A stretch of 64,000 nucleotides of DNA from Bog-756 sp050011635. Its GTDB lineage: Bacteria > Actinomycetota > Acidimicrobiia > Acidimicrobiales > RAAP-2. Location of the stretch: contig JBEKIU010000002.1 of the NCBI GenBank assembly GCA_050011635.1, positions 1-64,000 on the forward strand, written 5' to 3'. The position numbers and the translations under genes were made by a program. The first letter of the stretch is position 1. The number at the start of each line of letters is the position of its first letter. This document shows positions 25,086-33,757 of the stretch, piece by piece. The notes under the pieces were generated by a model that did no database searches, was not told where the DNA came from, and worked only from the letters and a program-made list of their open reading frames with translations.

Positions 25086-25784
25086 ATGACGATTTCAGCG
25101 GTACACCCCGGATCCGTCGACCAACGTCGTGGATCAGACCGCGGGGACGGATCCGCGGACGAGGATGGCAACCGGTCAGAGCCGACCCTTCCTTCGGCTC
25201 ACGTCGACCGAACCGCCCATGTTCGTCCGAGCGGGGTGTGGTTCGGTCCGAAGCATTCCGACTCGGAAGAGCGAAAGCTGATCGCCTATCTCGGTTCGCA
25301 CAACGGAGTGGCGGTGCTCCAATGGCCCCGCGATGCCCAACGCGCCGGACCGTTCCTCGAGTTCGGCATCCCATGTCTGTGGTTCGTCCAGGTCGATGCC
25401 GACGACCATCCCCCCATCCGGTCCGAATTCGAAGCGTGGCTTCCCCGATCCGCCGGGGACATGGAGATCCACGCCGGCCTGGAGGAGCTGTGCCGTCGGG
25501 CGGCGAGGCACCGTTCGGTGGCGCGCCTCGAGCTCAACGACGACGGTTGGCTCCACCTCGGAGCGCACGGTGTCCACCTGACCCAGACGGAGTCCGGTCT
25601 GGCGGCGGCTCTTGTGGCCCATTTCGGTGAGGCGGTGGATGACACCCTCCTCGCCGTTATCAGCGGGCGGACCGAAAGCCTGGCCGGCGAGCTCCGTCAC
25701 CTCGACGAGGGTGTCAACGCGCTCGGGCTCGAGGTGGTCCCGGTGACGGCCAACACCCATCTGATCCGGCGGTGCCGGGCATGA
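25086..25784 (+). CDS. Putative winged-helix (OmpR/PhoB-type) regulator
   Basis: 232 residues. The C-terminal 85 residues (NDDGWLHLGAHGVHLTQTESGLAAALVAHFGEAV onward) have the layout of an OmpR-type winged helix: a short beta platform, LTQTE before the first helix, then a recognition-helix region ending in LIRR. The central part (LIAYLGSHNGVAVLQWPRD...FGIPCLWFVQVDAD) looks like a receiver-like domain without the usual phospho-Asp pattern. The first 45 residues are low complexity. ATG 25086 is preferred because GAGGGA precedes it. Divergent from the ABC transporter, so it may control it through the direct repeats. Confidence 0.55.
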   Translation: MTISAVHPGSVDQRRGSDRGDGSADEDGNRSEPTLPSAHVDRTAHVRPSGVWFGPKHSDSEERKLIAYLGSHNGVAVLQWPRDAQRAGPFLEFGIPCLWFVQVDADDHPPIRSEFEAWLPRSAGDMEIHAGLEELCRRAARHRSVARLELNDDGWLHLGAHGVHLTQTESGLAAALVAHFGEAVDDTLLAVISGRTESLAGELRHLDEGVNALGLEVVPVTANTHLIRRCRA

Positions 25785-25813
25785 CCGCACTCGTTCTGTA
25801 GGCAGCATCGTCC

Positions 25814-26017
25814 GTGTTGGTCATCTGGGCCATCATCGACGTGGCTCGCCGGCCGTCGGAGGCCACGACACCGGTCCGCAAGGCGGCCTGGATCGCGGGA
25901 TCGGTGTTGGGGTGGTTCTTCTTCGCCCTGATCGGTGCGGTGATCGCCGTCGCCTACCTGATGGGGCCCCGCCGGAGGCTGAACAACCGCTTTTCGAGCC
26001 CGACCGGGGGGCGCTGA
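25814..26017 (+). CDS. Small two-helix membrane protein (PLDc_N-like), with an in-frame stop in its leader
   Basis: 67 residues from GTG 25814, with two hydrophobic helices separated by a basic DVARRPSEATTPVRK loop, as in phospholipase-D-N-terminal-like small proteins. The natural start appears to be ATG 25781, which overlaps the regulator stop (ATGA) and is in the same frame, but TAG at 25799-25801 interrupts after six codons (MTALVL). The peptide after the stop, AASSVLVIW, continues the first helix, so either the gene was recently damaged, translation re-initiates at GTG 25814, or the base is a sequencing error. Confidence 0.55.
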   Translation: MLVIWAIIDVARRPSEATTPVRKAAWIAGSVLGWFFFALIGAVIAVAYLMGPRRRLNNRFSSPTGGR

Positions 26018-26143
26018 CAACGGGATTCTGGACGGCCGGATCGGTTCGGAGGCGTCGGAGATGCCCTTCTCACGAGCTTGCAGACCCTCGCGCGTGCTAA
26101 AAAGCAGACTGGGGCAACGGTTCGAGCGTCAGGGGCTGAGCTC

Positions 26144-29083
26144 ATGGGCGGTATCAAGCAGGTTTGGCGGACGGCGGCAGCAACAGCGGTGCTGATCGGC
26201 GGGCTCACCGCCGTCACGACCGCGGGGGTCACCTCCCTCGTGGCCACGCCGGCCGCGGCAGCCAGCCCGCCCTGCGGCACGAACGGCGTCCTCGGCGCCA
26301 GCAGCGGCCTGATCACCTGCACGTATACGACGGCCGGGGAGGACACCTTCAGCGTCCCGGCGGGCGTTTCGAACTTGGATATCACCGCCGTCGGAGCGGA
26401 CGGTACATCCGGGCAGCCCGGTGGCGTCGGTGGTGACGGGGCCAGCGCCAGCGCTTCGGTCCCGGTGCCCAACGGAGTGACCACTCTCTACGTCGAGGTC
26501 GACACCGGAGCGAGCGGCGGGGGATTCTCTTCCGCGTCCGGCGGCGGCGGTGGGGGCTCCTCCGACGTGCGTACCCAACCGGCATCCGCCGGAGGCCTCA
26601 CGGCCGGACCGGGGGATCCGCGGCTCATCGTCGCCGGAGGCGGCGGCGGAGGCGGCGGCGGCGGGGGTGGCAACAGCAGCTTCAAGATCGGGGGAGCCGG
26701 CGGAGCCGCGGGCGGCACCGGCAGTGGAGCCGGAGACGGCGGCTGCTTCCAGGCCGCTGGGACCACCGGGGCGATCGGGAACGGCGGCGGTTTGCCCTGC
26801 GGCGACGGCGGTGCCGGCCAGCCCGGAGTGGGTGGGGCCGGCGGCAGCGGGGCCCCTGTCGGTGACGGTGGCGACGGCGGAGGCGGTGGCGGCGGCGGGT
26901 ACGAAGGCGGCGGCGGCGGTGGCGGTGAAACCGCGGGTACCAGTGGCGGCGGCGGCGGCGGGTCGAGCTACGGGCCCTCGGGTGTCGTGGTCACGACCTC
27001 CGGCGCGGCACCCTCGGTCACCATCTCGTTCCCGTTGGAAGTCTCGGTGAGCGGCTCCCAGACCTACGGGAGCGGCCCGTCGTTCTCGGAAGCCAACGAC
27101 GCGCCGTCAGGCGTGACCTTGAGCGGGACCCTCCACTGCTCGACGGTGGATGGGGGGAACCCCGTGTCACCGTCGTCCGGAGTGGGGTCTCACACCGTGG
27201 ACGGATCGAGCTGCTCGGGGTTGAGCTCGTCAAATTCGGGCTACGTCGTCAATTACGAGGGCGTCGCCGGCGGTTATGTGGTCTCGGAGGACTCCGCCAC
27301 CACCTCGATTTCCACCAACGTCAATACCCAGCCCTACGGTGATGAGGGGGCGACCGTGTTCACTGTCACGGTATCCACGGGCCATGGCGAGGTACTGCCC
27401 GCTACCGAATCGGTCGCCGTGGATGTGGGCTCCGCCAGCTGCGATGTCTCGCTCCTCCCCGCCGCCGGTGGTGGCCGCGGGACGTGCTCGATCGGGGCGG
27501 AGGCTCTGGCTGCAGGGCCCTATTCCGCTTCGGCCACCTACCCGGGTGACAGCGACATCGCCGCCTCGCCCCCGGCCACGACCCCCTTCACCGTGAGCGC
27601 GGCCACGTTGTTCACCTGCGACATCTCGGGCTTCGGCTCGGCCACCTTCCCGGTAACGGAGTCCGAATCACCGACCCCGCCCACCACCATCGACGCCGGC
27701 GGGACCTTCCAGGAGGCATTGGGGGCACAGGTCACCATCCCGCCGTCGGTGATCAACTCCTTCATCGGAGCCGGTGCCACCTCCCTCACCGTCAGCTCGC
27801 AGACCACGGCAGAGGACGGTCGGGTTTCGGTCGGCGGGGCCCTGAGCGGGGCGGTGAGCCCCAACACCGAGGCGGCGTCCGCCTCGAACCTCCCGATCAC
27901 CGACTCGGCACTGGTGGCGGACACCCCCTTCAGCTTCGCCACCGCCTACAACCCGGTCACCTGGCAGACGGGGCCGGGAACCGGCAGTGTCGTTCTCACT
28001 CCCGGGGACGTCGATGCCGAGGTCACCTTGGTGGCCCACGGGGTCCCGACCACGGAGTCCATCTCCTGTGTCCCGTCGGCCGGGGCGGCGCCCCTCGATT
28101 CAACCACGGTGGTCCCACCACCGGTCGTCCCGACCTTCCAGGTGCCGTCGCCCACCCCTCCACTCGAGAATCTGGTGAGTGCGGGCACCGACGGGGGGTG
28201 GGGGTTCACCATCTCGAACACGTCGCAGTCGGAGGTGACCGGGCTTTCGGAAAGCGTCAGCGTCACCGACGGCCACGGCCCTCTGACCTTCGACCTGGCC
28301 GGCATGGCGGCCTCGGGGACCGACTGCGCCAAAGCCGGACCGGGCATGCTCACCTGTTCGGGTGGCAACCTCGATGCCGGGGACTCGCTCGTCATCGACG
28401 TCCTGGTGGACACCTCGGGCCTGACCACAGGCACGACCATCACCGGCTCGGCCACCGTCACCTCGACCAATGCATCGAGCCAGACCACCGCCCTCGGCCA
28501 GATCGCCGTGCTGGTGGTGTCCAAGGGGACCAAGGCGGTGGCCGCACCCGGTATCCCATTGGCGAGCACCAAGCTCTCCCTGAAGGTGTCGAAGGCGTCG
28601 GTGACCTTGAAGCTGCCCAAGCAGAAGATCAAGGTGAAGAAGCCGAAAACCGGGTTCTTGTCGGCCGCTTCGCCGGCAGCGGGCACCATCGTCATCAACC
28701 CTCCACCGGTGGCGGTGACCCTCAAGTCGCTGACTCCCTCAGCTGAGCCGGCCCTGTGCCCGCCCACCGGGTCGACCAAATGTGAGGGGAACATCATCGA
28801 GGTCTTCGGCAACTTCTCGGCCTACACCAGCAAGCTCAACCCCATCGTGGCCGTGGTCAAGTTCTTCTATGGCAAGAAGATCCCGGCGGGCACCGTCTAC
28901 TTCCTCAAGCCCAACGGCAAGACCGTCGACCACCTGTCGAGCTGCAAGAAGACGGCCAGTGGTTACGACACCCCGTGTGTGGACGGCGCAGAGGTGACCG
29001 GCGGTTCGGCGGCCGACGACAGCCTCTACGCCCAGTACACGGTCTACTTCACGGGGAACGATCCGGCCATGGGCCGAAAATGA
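26144..29083 (+). CDS. Large secreted glycine-rich surface protein
   Basis: 979 residues. A signal peptide (residues about 1-40, ending AAAAS) is followed by a beta-rich stretch, then about 120 residues dominated by Gly with GGGGG runs and few Ala/Ser (roughly residues 150-280), resembling Gly-rich repeats of PE_PGRS or bacterial glycine-rich domains. Several Ig-like modules follow (YGDEGATVFTVTVSTGHGEV; YSASATYPGDSDI). The last 200 residues include a Lys-rich segment and a Cys-containing beta domain. The ATG at 26144 gives the clean signal; TTG 26078 is in frame but would bury it. Likely cell-surface or matrix. No sorting signal is seen. Confidence 0.7.
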   Translation: MGGIKQVWRTAAATAVLIGGLTAVTTAGVTSLVATPAAAASPPCGTNGVLGASSGLITCTYTTAGEDTFSVPAGVSNLDITAVGADGTSGQPGGVGGDGASASASVPVPNGVTTLYVEVDTGASGGGFSSASGGGGGGSSDVRTQPASAGGLTAGPGDPRLIVAGGGGGGGGGGGGNSSFKIGGAGGAAGGTGSGAGDGGCFQAAGTTGAIGNGGGLPCGDGGAGQPGVGGAGGSGAPVGDGGDGGGGGGGGYEGGGGGGGETAGTSGGGGGGSSYGPSGVVVTTSGAAPSVTISFPLEVSVSGSQTYGSGPSFSEANDAPSGVTLSGTLHCSTVDGGNPVSPSSGVGSHTVDGSSCSGLSSSNSGYVVNYEGVAGGYVVSEDSATTSISTNVNTQPYGDEGATVFTVTVSTGHGEVLPATESVAVDVGSASCDVSLLPAAGGGRGTCSIGAEALAAGPYSASATYPGDSDIAASPPATTPFTVSAATLFTCDISGFGSATFPVTESESPTPPTTIDAGGTFQEALGAQVTIPPSVINSFIGAGATSLTVSSQTTAEDGRVSVGGALSGAVSPNTEAASASNLPITDSALVADTPFSFATAYNPVTWQTGPGTGSVVLTPGDVDAEVTLVAHGVPTTESISCVPSAGAAPLDSTTVVPPPVVPTFQVPSPTPPLENLVSAGTDGGWGFTISNTSQSEVTGLSESVSVTDGHGPLTFDLAGMAASGTDCAKAGPGMLTCSGGNLDAGDSLVIDVLVDTSGLTTGTTITGSATVTSTNASSQTTALGQIAVLVVSKGTKAVAAPGIPLASTKLSLKVSKASVTLKLPKQKIKVKKPKTGFLSAASPAAGTIVINPPPVAVTLKSLTPSAEPALCPPTGSTKCEGNIIEVFGNFSAYTSKLNPIVAVVKFFYGKKIPAGTVYFLKPNGKTVDHLSSCKKTASGYDTPCVDGAEVTGGSAADDSLYAQYTVYFTGNDPAMGRK

Positions 29084-29113
29084 GCGAGGTCGTCGATCCC
29101 CGGTAGGGTCGGG

Positions 29114-30610
29114 ATGATGGGTCGAGAGGTCGTGACCGGCTACTGCTGGCCGCAATCGGTGCGTCCGGGGGAGCGGGTGGGCCTGCACCTGTCGTCGTCT
29201 GCCGGTCGGCCGGTGCGGGTCGAGGTGGCGCGGGTCGGCGGGCGACGCGAGATCGTCTTCACCGCCGATGCGGTGGCGGCAGACGAGCACGAAGCGCCGG
29301 AGGCCGCCTCTTCGAAAGGATGCGGCTGGCCGGTCGCTCTCACGCTGGACGTCGACCGGACGTGGCGGTCGGGCTACTACGAGGTCGTCATGGAGATCGA
29401 CGTCGGGGAGAAGGTACGCCGCGACTACGCGTTCTTCGTCGTGCGTCCGTCTTCGGGTGCGCGCATCGTGGTCGCGCTGGCAACCAATACATGGCACGCC
29501 TACAACGACTTCGGCGGATCGAACCTGTACACGGGGGGCACCCACGTTGCCATGCAACGGCCGATGTCGGCGGGTTACCTGTACAAGCCGCCGGGCAAGG
29601 GCCGTCGGGTGACGGGCACGGGTTCGCCCGATCCGCAGAACGCGGCCCACGTCGGCTACATCCAGATCAATCATCTGTCGGGCTATGCCGGTTCGGCCGG
29701 TTGGCCCGACTGGGAGCTGCCGTTCATCGAGTGGGCCGAAGGCGAGGGATTCGAGATCGGTGTGTGCACGAATGCCGATCTGGAAGAGCACCCCGAGGTG
29801 CTGGACGGCGCGAGCCTGTATCTGTCCATCGGCCACGACGAGTACTGGTCCCGCGGCATGCGCGACACCGTCGAGGCATTCATCACCGGTGGCGGCAATG
29901 CCGCGTTCTTCTCGGGCAATACGTCGCTGTGGCAGGTGCGCATCGAGGGCGACGATCACGACGTGATGGTCGGTTACAAGGGATTCTTCAAGGACGACCC
30001 CCTGATGGGCACCGAGAGCGAAGCCGAGGTGACGACGTTCTGGTCCGACGTGGTTGTCGGCCGCCCTGAGAACTACATGACCGGGGTCTCGTTCACCCGC
30101 GGGGGCTATCACCGGATAGGGCGCAATGTGACTGCCGGACTTGGGGGCTACACCGTGCATCGCGCCGGTCACTGGATCTTCGACGGCACCGGGCTCGGAT
30201 ACGGCGACGTGCTCGGTGCCGGCGCCACTGTCGTCGGCTACGAGTGCGACGGATGCGTGTTCACCTACCGGGACGGGCTGCCCTACCCGACCGGCGAGGA
30301 CGGTACGCCGTCGACCTTCGAGATCCTCGGCACGTGCCCGACCCAGCACTTCACCCGCGAGACCGCGCCCCGTCCGCCCAAGCCGGGCGAGCCGAGCGAG
30401 TTGGAGTACATCGCGTCGCGTGTGTTCGGGACGCGTGAGCCCGGGGCGATGGAACGGATCCGCCACGGTCACGCGGTGCTGGGCGCCTACACCAACAACG
30501 CGGGCGCCACGGTGGTGACGTCGGGGTCAACCGACTGGGCCCATGGACTGGCCGGCCGGGACCCGCAGATTGAGCAGATCACCCGGAACGTGCTGACCCG
30601 GTTGGGGTAG
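29114..30610 (+). CDS. N,N-dimethylformamidase beta-subunit-like protein
   Basis: 498 residues resembling the large-subunit core of N,N-dimethylformamidase: YAFFVVRPSSGARIVVALATNTWHAYNDFGGSNLY near the N-terminus, and LYLSIGHDEYWSRGMRDTVEAFITGGGNAAFFSGNT, with the conserved Tyr and Glu of its iron/catalytic region. The authentic beta subunit is about 760 residues and works with a small alpha subunit; neither the extra domain nor the alpha gene is visible nearby. It probably hydrolyses or modifies another amide. ATG at 29114 lies 30 nt after the glycine-rich protein gene. Confidence 0.78.
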   Translation: MMGREVVTGYCWPQSVRPGERVGLHLSSSAGRPVRVEVARVGGRREIVFTADAVAADEHEAPEAASSKGCGWPVALTLDVDRTWRSGYYEVVMEIDVGEKVRRDYAFFVVRPSSGARIVVALATNTWHAYNDFGGSNLYTGGTHVAMQRPMSAGYLYKPPGKGRRVTGTGSPDPQNAAHVGYIQINHLSGYAGSAGWPDWELPFIEWAEGEGFEIGVCTNADLEEHPEVLDGASLYLSIGHDEYWSRGMRDTVEAFITGGGNAAFFSGNTSLWQVRIEGDDHDVMVGYKGFFKDDPLMGTESEAEVTTFWSDVVVGRPENYMTGVSFTRGGYHRIGRNVTAGLGGYTVHRAGHWIFDGTGLGYGDVLGAGATVVGYECDGCVFTYRDGLPYPTGEDGTPSTFEILGTCPTQHFTRETAPRPPKPGEPSELEYIASRVFGTREPGAMERIRHGHAVLGAYTNNAGATVVTSGSTDWAHGLAGRDPQIEQITRNVLTRLG

Positions 30611-30735
30611 GCCTGCAGCAGGGAACGAGTGTCCGACATGGCGCCGGCAGCTCGATCGCTTTCACCGTGTGGATCGTAGATACCGCACGGGCGAGCTCTC
30701 GCTTGTCGTTGCCGGGATCCGTCGGCGTCCCTGAC

Positions 30736-31032
30736 TCAGCTCTCGACCAGGTCGGAGCCGGCGAAGATGGGATCGCCCTCCTCGGGGATCACGTAGTGGT
30801 CGACCGGCCCGCCGTAGATCGACCCGGCTGCATCGAGAACCGCAGGAACCGCAGTGGCCCCGTCGTGCCAGTCGATCGGTCTCGGGCCGCGCTCCGATTG
30901 AGTGACCACCCAGTCCATGCGCTTGGCACGGTCGACGATCGCCTGATCACCTGTCAGCTCCCCGGTCCGGGAGTGCCAGACGGCTTCCGCCGACGTTCCT
31001 ATCGGTCCCGCCCGTATGACGTGCCGGGTCAT
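30736..31032 (-). CDS. Hypothetical protein
   Basis: 98 residues with balanced composition and no recognised domain; MTRHVIRAGPIGTSAEAVWHSRTGELTGDQAIVDRAKRMDW suggests a small alpha/beta protein. ATG 31032 follows GGCGGAG closely. The frame stays open upstream to 31131, so the start is uncertain. It stands alone between the dimethylformamidase-like gene and the DUF1345-like gene. I cannot assign a function. Confidence 0.45.
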   Translation of the reverse strand: MTRHVIRAGPIGTSAEAVWHSRTGELTGDQAIVDRAKRMDWVVTQSERGPRPIDWHDGATAVPAVLDAAGSIYGGPVDHYVIPEEGDPIFAGSDLVES

Positions 31033-31453
31033 GGTCTCCGCCACCAGGGTCGATCGGTCGATACTGTTTCTGCCGAGGAGGGCCGCCGACCGGGCATCGA
31101 TGATTCTCGCTGTGGGGCGAGGCCCAGGCACCAGCGCAGCGCATGATGTGTTGCTCCACCTAAGGACATGGTTCCGCTCGCTTCATCGCCGCCTCCCGGC
31201 TACGTGCCGTGGCTCTCTGTCCTGGCTCCCGAGGTCAATCCGACCGCTGGTAAATGTAGAGACGAGTGGCAGCGCCCCGGCGTTACAGCGACAGGTTTGT
31301 CCGGGTGCCAACGCGGCGCCACCAGTCTCGTCCTCGGCGTGGGGCCGGTTCGGCCCAGGCCTGGTCACGCGACCGGACGACACGCACGGCGCCCGCACGC
31401 ATCCGCAGCGTGGTCGACCGGATCCCGCCCTGACGAGGTATTCGTCCGACGTC
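31033..31453. other. Gene-poor stretch
   Basis: Several overlapping frames of up to about 95 codons are open on both strands, but their composition is that of random GC-rich sequence and none has a good ribosome site or recognisable domain. I see no RNA gene or repeat here apart from the hairpin that follows. Confidence 0.5.
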
Positions 31454-31480
31454 GCCACCCTCGGCGCCACCGAGGGTGGC
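31454..31480 (-). terminator. Strong hairpin after the DUF1345-like gene
   Basis: GCCACCCTCGG (31454-31464) and CCGAGGGTGGC (31470-31480) form a perfect 11-bp stem with a 5-nt loop, 5 nt beyond the stop of the minus-strand membrane protein gene. No T-run, but stem strength and position suggest 3'-end formation. Confidence 0.55.
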
Positions 31481-31485
31481 TTCGG

Positions 31486-32142
31486 CTACTTCAGGATGTT
31501 GACGGCTCTGGCAATGACAAGTCCCACGACGACGAGGCATGCGGTGGCCTGGACGGCCATCGCCAGCTTCGCCCACCGAGCCATGGGCATGACGTCGGTC
31601 GGGCTGAAGGCGGTGGCATCGGTGAAACCCAGGTACAGGTAGTCGAAGAACTGAGGCCGCCATCCCGGCCGAGCAACATGGGGGTTGAGGTGCTCCGGAA
31701 AGGCGAAGTCCGGGTACTCGGGATCGCTTCGGGCTCTCATTTCCGGGCCGCCTCCGTCGAGCTCCCAATAGAGGAAGGAGAAGGTGATGATGATATACAC
31801 CCACACCAACGAACCCACCCGAAGAAGCTGCGCGGGTGAATTGGTATCGGGTCCTCCCCTGATCAGGTCCACGACCAGCCTGACCGTTACGCCGGTCGCA
31901 CCGGCGACCAGGATGACGACAAGAGCGATGGAGAATGCCCGTACAAGCGTCGATCGGCGATCGATCCGACCCGGGTCGGCGACGATCAGGGCCACCAACA
32001 GAAGTGCCTCGAGGGCCGGGACTATCCATATCGGTCCCAGGCTGAACCGCGATGGAAGCAGGATCGGAAGTGCCATGGCCACGATGAGGGTGACCGCCAT
32101 CGGCCAGCGCTTCTCGCCCTGAGGTCCAGGATCCGCAGTCAT
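31486..32142 (-). CDS. DUF1345-like integral membrane protein
   Basis: 218 residues with about five membrane helices. The signature near the C-terminus, FFDYLYLGFTDATAFSPTDVMPMARWAKLAMAVQ, is the DUF1345 motif and somewhat resembles a channel pore loop; the protein ends VIARAVNILK as family members do. The role is unknown, though it is often found with ion-transport genes. It follows the small membrane protein (32182-32328) on the same strand by 39 nt and faces the K+ channel gene across a shared regulatory region holding a TCACCC-N5-GGGTGA palindrome. Confidence 0.8.
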   Translation of the reverse strand: MTADPGPQGEKRWPMAVTLIVAMALPILLPSRFSLGPIWIVPALEALLLVALIVADPGRIDRRSTLVRAFSIALVVILVAGATGVTVRLVVDLIRGGPDTNSPAQLLRVGSLVWVYIIITFSFLYWELDGGGPEMRARSDPEYPDFAFPEHLNPHVARPGWRPQFFDYLYLGFTDATAFSPTDVMPMARWAKLAMAVQATACLVVVGLVIARAVNILK

Positions 32143-32181
32143 GGCTCGCCCGGGCCGGCGGATCGAGCTAGGACCGGCCGG

Positions 32182-32328
32182 TCACTGGTTTTCTGCGTTG
32201 TAGTCGGCAACCCACTCCTCGGGAACCCGCGACGGTACCTTCACGGCGGACCGGGAGACCAGCTCGGGGAACACCCACAGGGCAGCGACGAAAAAAGAGA
32301 GAAGAAGAACAATCATCGCCAACAGCAC
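32182..32328 (-). CDS. Small single-helix membrane protein (48 aa)
   Basis: Begins at GTG 32328, 5 nt after AGGGAGG, a strong ribosome site that fixes the start. MLLAMIVLLLSFFVAALWVF is one membrane helix, followed by a soluble tail ending VPEEWVADYNAENQ. It is the first gene of a two-gene minus-strand unit with the DUF1345-like gene. A longer frame upstream has no ribosome site and unlikely composition. Function unknown. Confidence 0.65.
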   Translation of the reverse strand: MLLAMIVLLLSFFVAALWVFPELVSRSAVKVPSRVPEEWVADYNAENQ

Positions 32329-32471
32329 GTCGGCCTCCCTGCAACGACCACATGCGCCGGGATGTTCTCTCCGCGCTCGTTCATGGTGTCCTCCCACAGA
32401 GGCCGGGTTCAGCGCTTCACGGTGCGGCCGCGCTCCTGAATCAACTGTCCCACCGCGGGCTCCGACACTCG

Positions 32472-32488
32472 TCACCCTCCGCGGGTGA
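32472..32488. promoter_or_regulatory. 17-bp palindrome site 1: TCACCCTCCGCGGGTGA
   Basis: A 7-3-7 palindrome with one mismatched pair, in the divergent region between the small membrane protein (start 32328) and the K+ channel (start 32607). A -10-like CAGTAT begins exactly 22 nt downstream on the plus strand (32511), which would place the palindrome over -35, as for a class II activator. Confidence 0.65.
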
Positions 32489-32606
32489 TTCGGCTGGTCT
32501 TCCCATTGTCCAGTATGGAACGGTGCGTCGACCGAAGAGGAAATGGTGAACCGGCCGGCGCTCCACCCGTGGCGGCCGCGACCCCGAGTCCCGTCCGGTT
32601 GTCCAC

Positions 32607-33143
32607 GTGGCTTCTGAGGATCTCGGCGATTTCGACCGGTCCCAGGTCGTCAAGACCGGCATCCGGGCCCTGATCACAGCGGCGCTGCTGGTCTTCCTGT
32701 ACTTCGTGCTGCCAGTCGAGAACCGCCCGCATCAATCCGTCGCCCTGCGTCTCGGGGTGGCTCTGGTCCTCTTCGTCGTCGTTCTGGCCAACGAGATCCG
32801 ACTGATATCGGGTCACGATCGCCCGATGCTGCGGGCGGGCGTAGCCATGGCCACCATCATCCCGCTCTTCCTCATTCTGTTCGCTTGGATCTACCTGACC
32901 ATGGCTCGCGCCTATCCGTCCGCATTCGGAGTGCCGCTCAGCCGCGTCTCAGCCCTCTACTTCACCGTTACCGTCTTCTCGACGGTGGGGTTTGGTGATA
33001 TCACGCCGAAGACCGACGTGGCCCGGCTAGTGGTCACGGTCCAGATGCTCACCGATCTCGCTGTCGTAGCGGTGGTGATCCGACTGATCCTCGGGGCGGC
33101 CGCCCGAGGGGTCGATCGCCTGAGGGAGTCCTCTTCCTCATAG
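32607..33143 (+). CDS. Two-TM potassium channel family protein
   Basis: 178 residues. Three to four hydrophobic segments precede the pore; FTVTVFSTVGFGDITPKTD contains the K+ selectivity filter TVGFGD at about residues 126-131, flanked by the inner helix LVVTVQMLTDLAVVAVVIRLILGA. No cytoplasmic RCK or nucleotide domain follows, so it is a minimal ion channel. GTG at 32607 is the only reasonable start. A 17-bp palindrome lies 119 nt upstream. Confidence 0.87.
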   Translation: MASEDLGDFDRSQVVKTGIRALITAALLVFLYFVLPVENRPHQSVALRLGVALVLFVVVLANEIRLISGHDRPMLRAGVAMATIIPLFLILFAWIYLTMARAYPSAFGVPLSRVSALYFTVTVFSTVGFGDITPKTDVARLVVTVQMLTDLAVVAVVIRLILGAAARGVDRLRESSSS

Positions 33144-33221
33144 AGCCCGGCGGGCGTGTCGCGGCAGTGTCGCGGCAGGTGGCGCTGCGTCGTGGACCCC
33201 GAATCCCGGGTCGTCCTCGAA

Positions 33222-33238
33222 TCACCCGATCAGGATGA
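33222..33238. promoter_or_regulatory. 17-bp palindrome site 2: TCACCCGATCAGGATGA
   Basis: The same 7-3-7 layout with two imperfect pairs, 72 nt upstream of the DUF6325 gene. TAATCT, a good -10, begins exactly 22 nt after it (33261-33266). Confidence 0.65.
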
Positions 33239-33309
33239 CGAATTGGGCCGGAGGCGGCCGTAATCTCGAAGAACGAGATGGCGAACATGGGATCAGAGGA
33301 TGGGATGAC

Positions 33310-33732
33310 ATGACCACAGGACCAGTCGAATACATCATCGTTGCCTTCCCCGGCAACAAGTTCACCGGTGAGATCGCCCCTGAGTTGATGGCCCTGGTCG
33401 AATCAGGGACGGTGCGGATCCTCGACCTGATCTTCATAGGCAAGGATGCCGACGGTTCGGTGGTCAGCTTCGAGATCGACGAGCTGGACGCACTGGCCGG
33501 GTTCGGGGAGCTGGACGCCGACGTCGGCGGCCTGATCAGTCCGGCGGACATCGAATATGCCGCGTCAGCCCTCGAGCCGAACTCGTCGGCGGCGATGTTG
33601 ATCTGGGAGGATGTGTGGGCGACACCCTTCGCCGAGGCCGTCCGCCGGTCCAACGGGGTCCTGCTCGAGGGTGCACGGATACCCCACGATCTTATCGCCC
33701 CGGCGCTGGCGGACCTGCCGTCAGCGGTCTGA
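33310..33732 (+). CDS. DUF6325 family protein
   Basis: 140 residues. VEYIIVAFPGNKFTGEIAPELMALVESGTVRILDLIFIGKDADG is the family hallmark: a beta-alpha-beta start with FPGNKFTGEI, followed by ALEPNSSAAMLIWEDVWATPFAEAV. These proteins are frequent in actinobacteria, commonly next to SHOCT proteins as here, and have no defined role. ATG 33310 fits the family N-terminus better than in-frame codons upstream. It is followed 25 nt later by a SHOCT gene, probably cotranscribed from the promoter with palindrome site 2. Confidence 0.85.
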   Translation: MTTGPVEYIIVAFPGNKFTGEIAPELMALVESGTVRILDLIFIGKDADGSVVSFEIDELDALAGFGELDADVGGLISPADIEYAASALEPNSSAAMLIWEDVWATPFAEAVRRSNGVLLEGARIPHDLIAPALADLPSAV

Positions 33733-33757
33733 GCCACACCGAGACAGGAGACATGAC

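Noticed and set aside
26630..26970. GGC-rich repetitive DNA as a possible CRISPR or mobile repeat
   Set aside because: The repetition comes from glycine codons in a continuous reading frame; there are no spaced direct repeats.
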